64,000 bases of DNA from Mycolicibacterium madagascariense (lineage in GTDB: Bacteria > Actinomycetota > Actinomycetes > Mycobacteriales > Mycobacteriaceae), in assembly GCF_010729665.1 (NCBI RefSeq), contig NZ_AP022611.1, positions 1-64,000 on the forward strand, in the 5' to 3' direction. Below, in pieces: positions 55,280 to 63,333 of the stretch. Numbering within the stretch: position 1 is the stretch's first letter; each line of letters starts with the position of its first letter. A model generated the notes under the pieces. It made no database searches and was not told where the DNA came from. It worked only from the letters and a program-made list of their open reading frames with translations. The translations under genes were made by a program, and so were the position numbers.

Positions 55280-56947
55280 CTACTTGGTGATGACGAAGCC
55301 CGGATAACCGTTCTTGGCGAGGTCCTGCAGTCGATTGACGTACTCCGACAGCGCCCCGACGTAGGCCACGTACACCCGCTTGCGCGGCTTGGTGCTGGGG
55401 TCGTTCTCGTCGACGAGGTTGTCGCCGAAGAAGATCGACTTCGCCGTGGACATGAGGCCCACCAGGGCACGTTCCTGGACCTCTTCGCTCCACGCGGCCT
55501 CGGCTGCGGGATCGGCCTCGACCCGGGCGATCTGCTCGTCGAAGATGTAGTCGACGAACGCGGTCATCCACTCTTGTACCTTCTCGGCGCACCGAGGACC
55601 GTTCCCGTGGCCGCCCTTGCCGTGCGGTCCACCCATGATGAACAGGTTCGGGAACCCCGAGACCTGGACCCCGAGGTAGGTGACGGGGCCTTCGGCCCAG
55701 GTCTGTGCGAGCTTCTTTCCCCCCAGACCGGTGATGTCGATGCGCTTGAGCGCTCCGGTGAACGCCTCGAAACCGGTGGCGTAGACGATCATGTCGACCT
55801 CGACGTCTCCCTCGGCCGTGCGGATCGCGGTTTCGGTGATTTCCTCGATCGGGTTGTCCCGAATCGACACGAGGTCGACGTTGTCGCGGTTGTAGGTCTC
55901 GTAATACCCGGTTTCGCACGGCACCCGCTTGGAGCCGTAGTAGTGGTCGGTGGGAATCAGTTTCTCGGCGGTGGCGGGATCGTCGATGCGTTGGCGCAGT
56001 TTGGCGCTCAGGAAATCCGACCACTTCTTGTTGGCATCCACGTCGGTGCCGATGTCCTTGGGCAGGCCGATCCACTTGCTGAACCCGTGTCCGCTGTAAG
56101 CGGCCTCGAACCGTTCCAGCAGCGCGTCGTCGTCGTAGGCGGTGGTGGGGGTGGGATCCCAATCGTGCAAGAAGCCGCTGAAGGTGTTCTGCAGCTCGTC
56201 GAACATGTCTGGATAGCGCGCCCTGATGGCACTCATCTCGTCGGTGCTGATGGGACCGTTGTTCAAGGGAACCGCCCAGTTCGCGGTGCGTTGAAAGACG
56301 GTGAGATGTCCTGCTGTCTTGCCGATCTCGGTGATCGCCTGCACTCCGGTAGACCCGGTGCCGATGACCGCGACGCGCTTGCCTTCGAAGCTCACCTGCC
56401 GGTCGCGGGGCCACAGGCCGGTGTGGTACGTCTCGCCCTTGAACCGGTCGATGCCCGGAATGCGGGGGTAGATCGGCGCGGAGAGCACGCCGGTCGCGGT
56501 GATGACGACGTGCGCGGTCCGGCGCTTGCCGTCCTCGGTCAGCACCGTCCAGTCGTTGGTGTCGGGATCGAAGTCCATCGACGCCACCCTCGCGTTGAGT
56601 TCGATGTCCTTGCGGAGATCGTAACGGCGGGCCACCTCGTGTAGATATTGTTCGAGTTCGGGCTGGCCGGCGAAGTATTCGCTCCAGTCCCATTCCTCGA
56701 GAAGGTCCTTGGTGAAGGCGTACTGGTAGCTGTAGGTCTCCGAGTCCAGGCGGGCACCCGGGTAACGGTTCCAGAACCACGTTCCGCCGATGTCGCTGCC
56801 GGCCTCCAGCACGCGCACGGACCGGCCCGCCTGCCGCAGCAGGTGGAGTTGGTACATCCCCGAGATACCCGCACCGATGACGATGACGTCGAAATGGTCG
56901 ACGGCGGTAGAGGGTTCGGCGGTGACGTCGAGTTCTGCCTGAGTCAT
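55280..56947 (-). CDS. Baeyer-Villiger monooxygenase (second copy)
   Basis: 555 residues from MTQAEL with GAAGGATG before the ATG. FAD motif VIVIGAGISG; GGTWFWNRYPGARLDSE, the hallmark of cyclohexanone/phenylacetone-type enzymes; the canonical fingerprint FKGETYHTGLWP (169-180); NADPH motif VIGTGSTGVQ. It is only distantly related to the copy at 38446, so the two probably act on different ketones. Stand-alone transcription unit, with the GTAACACCATTACGG element 112-126 bases upstream. Confidence 0.95.
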   Translation of the reverse strand: MTQAELDVTAEPSTAVDHFDVIVIGAGISGMYQLHLLRQAGRSVRVLEAGSDIGGTWFWNRYPGARLDSETYSYQYAFTKDLLEEWDWSEYFAGQPELEQYLHEVARRYDLRKDIELNARVASMDFDPDTNDWTVLTEDGKRRTAHVVITATGVLSAPIYPRIPGIDRFKGETYHTGLWPRDRQVSFEGKRVAVIGTGSTGVQAITEIGKTAGHLTVFQRTANWAVPLNNGPISTDEMSAIRARYPDMFDELQNTFSGFLHDWDPTPTTAYDDDALLERFEAAYSGHGFSKWIGLPKDIGTDVDANKKWSDFLSAKLRQRIDDPATAEKLIPTDHYYGSKRVPCETGYYETYNRDNVDLVSIRDNPIEEITETAIRTAEGDVEVDMIVYATGFEAFTGALKRIDITGLGGKKLAQTWAEGPVTYLGVQVSGFPNLFIMGGPHGKGGHGNGPRCAEKVQEWMTAFVDYIFDEQIARVEADPAAEAAWSEEVQERALVGLMSTAKSIFFGDNLVDENDPSTKPRKRVYVAYVGALSEYVNRLQDLAKNGYPGFVITK

Positions 56948-57058
56948 GTTGAGTTCATCCTTCGGTCTGAACGGGAGCCACTCCTGCACCGCGGAGGGCG
57001 ACGCTGCTGAGGGTGCGCGTACCGGCGGCACCACCGAGTGTACGCCCCTTTTCATACA

Positions 57059-57073
57059 GTAACACCATTACGG
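57059..57073 (-). promoter_or_regulatory. Shared element upstream of the second monooxygenase
   Basis: GTAACACCATTACGG; GTAA and TTAC are inverted. The last 13 bases are an exact copy of 33010-33022. Confidence 0.5.
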
Positions 57074-57138
57074 GAGTCGCCGAACACAACTAGACCGGAC
57101 GGCGATGTTTCGGCCGGCGGTCGCGAAACGTCGCGTGC

Positions 57139-58848
57139 TTACATCGAGACGGTGCCAGCAGCGAGCAGCCACTGGAGATCCAATTCGCGGACCAGGTCCC
57201 GCTTGATCACCTTGCCGCTGGCGGTACGCGGAAGGGGCTGCCGCACGACCGCGACGCGGGCGGGCACCTTGAAGGCGGCGAGCCGCTCGCCGGCGAAGGA
57301 CGTCAGCTCGGCTGGGGAGACCTCGACGGGTGCGTCCGCGGCGAGCGACACCACGGCCACCACTTCCTCCCCGAGGGTGTCGTGAGGCGCACCGAGTACT
57401 GCGGCCTCCACGACCGCGGGATGCCGTTCGAGCACCTGCTCCACCTCCAGGCACGACACGTTCTCGCCGCCACGGATCACGACGTCCTTGAGCCGGCCGA
57501 CCAGGTAGATGAACCCGTCCTCGTCTCGTCGGCCGAGGTCGCCGGTGAGGAACCAGCCGTCGACGAAGCTCTCTGCGGACACGCCGCCCTGGTACCCGTC
57601 GATGACCTGGGGGCCGCGCACGGCGACCTGGCCTTCGTCGCCGGGGCTCACTGATTGGTGATCGCCGTCGACGATGGCCACCTCCACCGTCGGCAGCGAC
57701 CGACCGACGCTGGTGGGGCGCGCGCGCAGATCCTCACCCGAGATGGCCACGATCCCCGAGGTGGTCTCGGTCATGCCGTAACCGGTCCGCGGCGTGACCG
57801 ATCCGCCGAAGACGTCGTCGATGGCAGAGATGAGCTGTTGCGGTGCGGCGCCTCCGCCCATGCCCAGCGAACGCAGGCTGCCGAGGTCGTGGTCGGTGTC
57901 CCTGGCCGCGGCGAGGAAGGTTTGCACGACGAACGGAGCTCCGGAGATCTCGGTGACCCCCTCGTGGTCGACCAGCCGCACCGCCTCGTGGGCGTCCCAC
58001 TTGTACATCAATACCAAGGATTGTCCGGAGTAGAGCGTGTTGTACATGGTGTTGATGCCGGCGATGTGGAAGAAGGGGAAGGTGACTAGCTTGCACGCCG
58101 CAGCGGGTGGAGACACCACCGGCGCCGCACCGGGCTCGGCTGCGGCGATTTGGACGGCTCGGATGAGCTTGTTCAACAACGACGCCGAATGGTTTTGGTG
58201 CGTGTGCACGACAGCCTTGGGTTTGGCGGTAGTGCCCGAGGTGAACAGGATCGTCGCCGGGTCATCCGGTTCGACACTCACCTCGGGAACGGTGGGCGTC
58301 GACGAGCGGTCGGCGTTGACCAGAGCGTCGTAGTCGCCGACACCGTCGGGGAGCTGCGTGGCGCGGACCCCGACCACGGGGATGGACACCTGGCCATGGA
58401 CGAAGTCGACCCGTGCCTGGTCGGCGATCAGGACGTCCGGGGTCGCGTCGTTGAGTAGGTCGACAAGCTCGTCCTGGCGTAACCACGCGTTGAGCGGCAC
58501 CGCCACCGCACCGATGATCTGGGTCGCAGCGAAGACGAACACGAACTCCGGGTAGTTCCGCATCGCTATCCCGACACGGTCGCCCTTGCGGATGCCGTAG
58601 TGCCCGGTGAGCAGCTGGGCGACCCGCGCCGTCTCGGAGGCCAGTTCGGCGAAACTCCAGCGCTGCTGCTCGTACACGATGGCCACGCGGTCACCGAACC
58701 CGGACAGCGCCAGGAAGGCGTCGCGCAACGTCCGGGGTTCGCGATCGAAGACCTCCACCGTGTGACCGGCGCGGTGGCGTTGACGCAGCGGGAACGTTCC
58801 CTGTGGGCCGGTCAGCAGAGCCAAGCGGTCTGCGTCGCTAAGAGCCAT
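57139..58848 (-). CDS. Acyl-CoA synthetase (AMP-forming)
   Basis: 569 residues from MALSDAD with AAGGATC before the ATG. P-loop ILFTSGTTAKPKAV, A5 motif TGYGMTETTSG, A7 GWFLTGDLGRRDEDG and the A10 lysine in PRTASGKVIKRDL. Activates a carboxylic acid to its CoA ester with ATP. The FadD-like sequence gives no reliable substrate; medium-chain or cyclic acids are possible. Last gene of the minus-strand operon that begins at 62989. Confidence 0.93.
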   Translation of the reverse strand: MALSDADRLALLTGPQGTFPLRQRHRAGHTVEVFDREPRTLRDAFLALSGFGDRVAIVYEQQRWSFAELASETARVAQLLTGHYGIRKGDRVGIAMRNYPEFVFVFAATQIIGAVAVPLNAWLRQDELVDLLNDATPDVLIADQARVDFVHGQVSIPVVGVRATQLPDGVGDYDALVNADRSSTPTVPEVSVEPDDPATILFTSGTTAKPKAVVHTHQNHSASLLNKLIRAVQIAAAEPGAAPVVSPPAAACKLVTFPFFHIAGINTMYNTLYSGQSLVLMYKWDAHEAVRLVDHEGVTEISGAPFVVQTFLAAARDTDHDLGSLRSLGMGGGAAPQQLISAIDDVFGGSVTPRTGYGMTETTSGIVAISGEDLRARPTSVGRSLPTVEVAIVDGDHQSVSPGDEGQVAVRGPQVIDGYQGGVSAESFVDGWFLTGDLGRRDEDGFIYLVGRLKDVVIRGGENVSCLEVEQVLERHPAVVEAAVLGAPHDTLGEEVVAVVSLAADAPVEVSPAELTSFAGERLAAFKVPARVAVVRQPLPRTASGKVIKRDLVRELDLQWLLAAGTVSM

Positions 58849-58930
58849 GATGCGATCCTTGTCGATGAGGTACGTGCAGCTATGGCGCACGTGATTCGAG
58901 CGCGCCGGCGCGGTGCGAGTGCGCGGACGC

Positions 58931-60085
58931 CTAGAGGTCGATGCCGCCGCGCTTGACGAGTTGTTTGGCGATGACGCCCTTGAGGATCTCGTTGGTGCCC
59001 TCGCCGACGATCATCAGCGGAGCGTCCCGGAAGTAGCGTTCCACGTCGTATTCGGTCGAGTAGCCGTAACCGCCGTGTACACGCACCGCGTCGAGTGCGA
59101 CTTCCATCGCCGCCTCCGAGGCGAACAGCTTCGCCATGCCTGCCTCCATGTCGCAGCGTTCGCCTGCGTCGAATTTCTCCGCCGCGGTGAGCAGCAGCGC
59201 ACGCGCGGCCGACAGCTTGGTGGCCATGTCGGCCAGCATGTTGCCGACCGCCTGATGTTGCCAAATGGGCTTGCCGAAGCTCTCGCGGTCCTGCGCATAC
59301 TGCAGGGCGTCGTCGAAGGCGGCGCGCGCCACACCGGTGGCCCGGGCGGCCACCTGCAGTCGGCCGACCTCCAGGCCCTTCATCATCTGGGCGAAGCCGA
59401 CGCCTTCCTTGGTGCCGAGCAACGCACTCGACGGGACGAGGCAGTCGGTGAAGTTCAGTTCGCAGCTCTCCACGCCCTTGTAACCAAGTTTGGGCAGGTC
59501 CTTGGAGATCGTGTATCCCGGCACCTTCTCCACGAGCAAGATGGACACGCCCGTGTGCGACGGTTGGGCGGCGGGGTCGGTCTTGCAGAGCAGCGCAATC
59601 AGATCCGAGCGGCGCGCGTTGGAGATCCAGGTCTTGCTTCCATTGATGAGGTAGCCGCCGTCGACTGGGCGGGCGGTGGTACGCATCGCCTGGAGGTCGG
59701 ACCCCCCGCCGGGTTCGGTCAACGCCATCGTGGCTCGCAACTCACCGGAGGCCATCCGTGGAAGGTAGGTGTCCTTTTGTTCTTCGGTGCCGAAGAGGAG
59801 CAGGAGTTTGGATACCACGGTGTGTCCACCCATGGCGCCGGCCAGGCTCATCCATCCGCGCGCCAACTCCTCGGCCACCTGGACGTAGCACGGCATCGAC
59901 ACCGCTCCGAAACCGTACGGTTCTGGGATGGACAGCCCGAAGACGCCCATCTCCTTCATGGTCTCGATGAGCTCTTCGGGATAGGTGTTGGCATGTTCGA
60001 GCTCGCGGACGACCGGTTTGACTTGTTTGTCCACGAAGTCGCGGACGGTCTTGACGATCGCTTGTTCTTCAGAGGTGAGTGTCAT
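58931..60085 (-). CDS. Acyl-CoA dehydrogenase
   Basis: 384 residues from MTLTSEE with a GAGGAG site. RATMALTEPGGGSDLQAM (flavin contact), KTWISNARRSDLI, HGGYGYSTEYDVERYFRD and the catalytic Glu in IVGEGTNEILKG. A normal homotetrameric family member, unlike the 46-48 kb pair. Located between CitE and the acyl-CoA synthetase; oxidation of a short branched dicarboxyl-CoA such as methylsuccinyl-CoA would fit the neighbourhood. Confidence 0.93.
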   Translation of the reverse strand: MTLTSEEQAIVKTVRDFVDKQVKPVVRELEHANTYPEELIETMKEMGVFGLSIPEPYGFGAVSMPCYVQVAEELARGWMSLAGAMGGHTVVSKLLLLFGTEEQKDTYLPRMASGELRATMALTEPGGGSDLQAMRTTARPVDGGYLINGSKTWISNARRSDLIALLCKTDPAAQPSHTGVSILLVEKVPGYTISKDLPKLGYKGVESCELNFTDCLVPSSALLGTKEGVGFAQMMKGLEVGRLQVAARATGVARAAFDDALQYAQDRESFGKPIWQHQAVGNMLADMATKLSAARALLLTAAEKFDAGERCDMEAGMAKLFASEAAMEVALDAVRVHGGYGYSTEYDVERYFRDAPLMIVGEGTNEILKGVIAKQLVKRGGIDL

Positions 60086-60121
60086 GTCGTGCTCCTCGGT
60101 CCGTTGTGCGTCCACCCGGCG

Positions 60122-60940
60122 TCATGCGCGGGCAGTCTGGTCGATGATTCGCTGGGCCCGGGAGAGTACTGGCGCGTCGACCATCTCGCCGTCCACGGTC
60201 GTCGCCGAGCCCGCGGGGTCTGCGGCGGTGAGAATCGTCTGTGCCCAGGCGACTTCGTCCGCCGAGGGGGCGGTGGCGTCGTGGACGGCCGCGACTTGGG
60301 AGGGGTGGACGCAAAGCTTCGCGGTGAATCCGAGCGTCCGCGCGTGGGTCACGTCGTCGACCAGTTGCCGGCGGTCGGTCAGCGCCGTGGTGACTCCGTC
60401 GACGGGTCCGGGTAGCCGCGCCGCCGCCGACGCGAGTACCAGTGCGCTCCTTGCGACCAGCAGGGCCTGCCGATCGGTAGGGTCAACGCCCAGTTCGGCG
60501 GCGAGGTCGATGCTGCCGAAGGCCAGCCGTTGGACACCGTCGGCCATTGCCAGCTCACGCGCGTTCGACACGCCGCAGGCGGTCTCCACCAGCGGCACCA
60601 CGCTGATGCCGCTGCGCGCGAGGCGCTCCAGGAGTGCCGGATCCTCCGCCTTGGGCACCATCGCAGCCGTTCCGTGTTCGCACATCATGTCGAGATCCGC
60701 TTCGTACCAAGATGTTCGCGATCCGTTGATCCTTACGACCGCGGTCTCACCGGCCGCCAGCCAAGCCCGCGCGTTCTCGCGAGCCGCGTCCTTGTCCGCG
60801 GCACCGACCGCGTCCTCCAGATCGATGACCACCAAGTCGGGGCCGGCGGCCACCGCCTTGGCGAAACGGTCTGGCCGATCGCCGGGGACGAACAGCAGCG
60901 AGCGCGCGGCACGAATCGCGTCGCTGGGGTGTGCCGTCAT
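60122..60940 (-). CDS. CitE-like CoA-ester lyase (HpcH/HpaI family)
   Basis: 272 residues. SLLFVPGDRPDRFAKA (start of the barrel), VVIDLEDAV (Mg ligand), TAVVRINGS (Arg), VVPLVETACGV (Glu ligand) and RLAFGSIDLAAELG (Asp ligand) are the CitE/malyl-CoA lyase signatures. Splits citramalyl-, malyl- or similar hydroxydicarboxyl-CoA to acetyl-CoA plus a keto acid. ATGA overlap with the MaoC-like gene. Equivalent of the citramalyl-CoA lyase step in itaconate degradation; exact substrate inferred. Confidence 0.88.
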   Translation of the reverse strand: MTAHPSDAIRAARSLLFVPGDRPDRFAKAVAAGPDLVVIDLEDAVGAADKDAARENARAWLAAGETAVVRINGSRTSWYEADLDMMCEHGTAAMVPKAEDPALLERLARSGISVVPLVETACGVSNARELAMADGVQRLAFGSIDLAAELGVDPTDRQALLVARSALVLASAAARLPGPVDGVTTALTDRRQLVDDVTHARTLGFTAKLCVHPSQVAAVHDATAPSADEVAWAQTILTAADPAGSATTVDGEMVDAPVLSRAQRIIDQTARA

Positions 60941-61809
60941 CGATAGGTGACCGTGGCCGACGCGTGGATCGTGTCCTGGCCGGACACCACGGCGAGTTCG
61001 GCGCCGCCTGCGACAGGCGTTCCTTGGACGGTGACCCGATCGCCGAGGAACACCGGTCGCCGCAAGCGGAAGTCGAATGACGCCGGAATGCGTTCGTGCT
61101 CGGATGCGTGGACGAGGTTGGCCATGTAGATGGCCAGCAAGGGGCCGTGTACGACGAGATCGGGGAAGCCTTCCTCGGCGCCGGCATAGCGTTGGTCGTA
61201 ATGGATGCGGTGCGCATTGGAGGTCAACGCGCTGAAGCGGAACAGCACCGTGGCGTCGATGTGCGGTGTGTGATGCCACGCCGCCGGGGGTGCGGTCGCG
61301 CCCGCCGACGCCCGTGCGAACGCCGAGGATCGCTCGGACTCGCTGCGGTACACCAAGTCTCGCTCTTCCTCCAGCACGACCGTGCCGCCTTGGCGGAACG
61401 TTTGGCGGATGGTGACGAAGAGCATCTCGCCCGAGCGACCGTGCTTGACGACCGCCGAGGCCAGTTCGGAAAGCCGTTGTGTGCGTTCGCCGATGACCAT
61501 CGGAGCCTTGATCTCCAACCGTCCGCCGGCGAACATCCGCCGCCGCTGCGGCATCGGTGGCATGAAGTGTCCGTCGGTGGGGTGGCCGTCCGGGCCGAGC
61601 TGAGAGGTGGCGGGCCAACTCGGGAAGTACAGCCAGTGCCACAACAGCGGCAGGGCGGCGCCGTCGACGAATGCGTCGTCGAGGTCGAGCGTAGCGCCCA
61701 GTCGCCGAGCCGGTTCCGCGATGATCGAATCCTCGACCGCGACGGGCCCAGGCCGCCACGTTTCGACGAGGTCGGACAGCTCGTAGGTGTCATCGTTTGC
61801 GACGCTCAC
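60937..61809 (-). CDS. MaoC-like hydratase of the mesaconyl-/itaconyl-CoA type
   Basis: 290 residues, double hot-dog. LLWHWLYFPSW and GHFMPPMPQRRRMFAGG are characteristic of mesaconyl-C4-CoA/itaconyl-CoA hydratases. ALTSNAHRIHYDQRYA and GFPDLVVHGPLLA hold the catalytic Asp/His hot-dog residues. Adds water to an unsaturated dicarboxyl-CoA. It lies directly between the CoA transferase (one base) and CitE (four-base overlap), the same three functions as the Ict-Ich-Ccl itaconate pathway. Confidence 0.87.
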   Translation of the reverse strand: MSVANDDTYELSDLVETWRPGPVAVEDSIIAEPARRLGATLDLDDAFVDGAALPLLWHWLYFPSWPATSQLGPDGHPTDGHFMPPMPQRRRMFAGGRLEIKAPMVIGERTQRLSELASAVVKHGRSGEMLFVTIRQTFRQGGTVVLEEERDLVYRSESERSSAFARASAGATAPPAAWHHTPHIDATVLFRFSALTSNAHRIHYDQRYAGAEEGFPDLVVHGPLLAIYMANLVHASEHERIPASFDFRLRRPVFLGDRVTVQGTPVAGGAELAVVSGQDTIHASATVTYR

Positions 61810-61810
61810 G

Positions 61811-62989
61811 TCAGCTCCCTAAGTTGGCGGGTAAGTCGGCAGGATCGAGCCCGAGCTCGGCCAGCACCGCGGCAGTGTGGTCTCCGACGGCGGGAACTGC
61901 GCCCATGACCGGCTCGACTCCCAGGTCGATCGGGGGCAGCAACGCTCGGATCGGCCCGTTCTCGGTGTCCACCTCACGCCAGCGGTCACGGCCCGAGAGC
62001 ACCGGATGGTCAAGGAACTCCGCGACGGTGTTGACCCCTGCGTAGGCCACTCGCGCCGCGGTGAGCAAGGACTCGAGGTGACCACTGTCGTGTTCGGCGA
62101 GGGCTGCCGAGACGATTGCGTTGAGCTCGTCTCGGTGCGCGACGCGCTGAGAGTTGGAGACGAACCGCGGATCGGTGGCGAGCGCGGGCCACGCCAACAC
62201 GTGATCGCAGAACCTCGCCCATTCGGGCTCGTTCTGGATCGCGAACAAAATGGTGTGACCGTCGGATGCCTGGTAGGGGCCGTACGGGGCGATCGTGGCG
62301 TGCTGCGCTCCGAACCGCCCCGGCTGCCGACCGGCGCCTGCGGTGTAGTGCGCGGGCTGGCCCACCCATTCTGCGAGGGCCTCGAACAAGGACACCTCGA
62401 TGGAGGCGCCCTCACCGGTCACCTCACGCCGGTACAACGCCGCCAGTGTGGCGCTAAAGGCGTACATGCCCGCGGCGATGTCGGCAACGGACACTCCCAC
62501 CTTGGCGACGTCGTCCCCGGTGCCGGTCAATGAGACGAGCCCGGTCTCGCATTGCACTAGTAGGTCATAGGCCTTGCGGTCGGCCCACGGTCCGTCGCTG
62601 CCCCATCCGGTGATGCTCACGACGATCTTGCGGGGGTCTCGTCCGCGGATGGCCGCCGCCGATAGACCTAGCCGGTCGGCTGCGCCCGGCCCGAGGTTCT
62701 GCACCACGACGTCCGCGTGCTCGACGAGACGTGGGAGCATCGCGCGACCGAGGTCTGACTTCAGGTCCACGGCCACCGACTCCTTCGAGCGGTTGAGCCA
62801 GACGAAGTAGCTCGACAATCCTGCGACTGACTCGTCGTACTGGCGGGCGAAGTCTCCGGTTCCGGGCCGTTCCACCTTGATCACCCGGGCCCCGAGATCA
62901 GCCAACTGGCGGGTGGCGAACGGAGCAGCCACGGCATGCTCCAACGACAACACCGAGACACCGGTTAGTGGGTGCAAGTGGTCCTCCAT
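61811..62989 (-). CDS. Family III CoA transferase, itaconate/dicarboxylate type
   Basis: 392 residues, single domain. LTGVSVLSLEHAVAAPFATR at the start; catalytic Asp in VGVSVADIAAGMYAF; YFVWLNRSKESVAVDLK and SIEVSLFEALAEW. The LEHAVAAPFATRQLADLGAR start is typical of the succinyl-CoA:dicarboxylate (itaconate, mesaconate, citramalate) group. First gene of the operon CoA transferase-hydratase-lyase-dehydrogenase-ligase. Confidence 0.9.
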   Translation of the reverse strand: MEDHLHPLTGVSVLSLEHAVAAPFATRQLADLGARVIKVERPGTGDFARQYDESVAGLSSYFVWLNRSKESVAVDLKSDLGRAMLPRLVEHADVVVQNLGPGAADRLGLSAAAIRGRDPRKIVVSITGWGSDGPWADRKAYDLLVQCETGLVSLTGTGDDVAKVGVSVADIAAGMYAFSATLAALYRREVTGEGASIEVSLFEALAEWVGQPAHYTAGAGRQPGRFGAQHATIAPYGPYQASDGHTILFAIQNEPEWARFCDHVLAWPALATDPRFVSNSQRVAHRDELNAIVSAALAEHDSGHLESLLTAARVAYAGVNTVAEFLDHPVLSGRDRWREVDTENGPIRALLPPIDLGVEPVMGAVPAVGDHTAAVLAELGLDPADLPANLGS

Positions 62990-63096
62990 GTCAGGTCAGC
63001 GACCTGCCAAGACTACGCGCCAATCATGTTCCATCACAACTTACCGTTACCACGGATGCAGCCATGCGCGGCAGGCGCAGCCTACCGCCACGCAGC

Positions 63097-63124
63097 CCCC
63101 TGGCCGCCAACGGTCAGGGGTTTT
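63097..63124 (+). terminator. Rho-independent terminator-like hairpin
   Basis: CCCCTG and CAGGGG pair, with an inner CC/GG pair, and TTTT follows. It lies between the divergent CoA transferase and amidohydrolase genes, upstream of the latter, so it ends a transcript from outside or acts as an attenuator. Confidence 0.55.
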
Positions 63125-63218
63125 GGTCGTCATTGAGAGCCGAAATACCCATCGCGGGAATGTGATTGGGGTAGACAATCTACGACAGGATGTGCGACCT
63201 CGACGGCTCGGGATCGTG

Positions 63219-63254
63219 CACTATGCGGCCGTCCTCCATAGTAGGTGCATAGTG
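63219..63254 (+). promoter_or_regulatory. Multiple CTATG/CATAG half-sites upstream of the amidohydrolase
   Basis: CACTATGC (63219-63226) and GCATAGTG (63247-63254) are perfectly inverted; a third half-site CATAG (63237-63241) forms CTATG-N11-CATAG with the first. Similar to the 30891 palindrome. About 80-115 bases before the start. Confidence 0.5.
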
Positions 63255-63333
63255 GTCTTCGAGTGACTTTCAACACCAGTGAGTAGCGTCCCCCGTGACA
63301 GCGGCGGGCGCGGCAGCGCATCGGAGGTTCAAC

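Noticed and set aside
58913..60415. 500-codon plus-strand frame
   Set aside because: Antisense to an acyl-CoA dehydrogenase and CitE; shadow frame.
28154..62989. KstR/KstR2-controlled steroid regulon
   Set aside because: I did not find the published KstR (TnnAACnnGTTnnA) or KstR2 operator pattern upstream of these operons, and no steroid ring-opening genes are present.
62990..63333. tRNA gene or attachment site
   Set aside because: Searched the hairpin-rich spacer by eye for a cloverleaf and TTC loop; only a terminator-like stem and palindromes are present.
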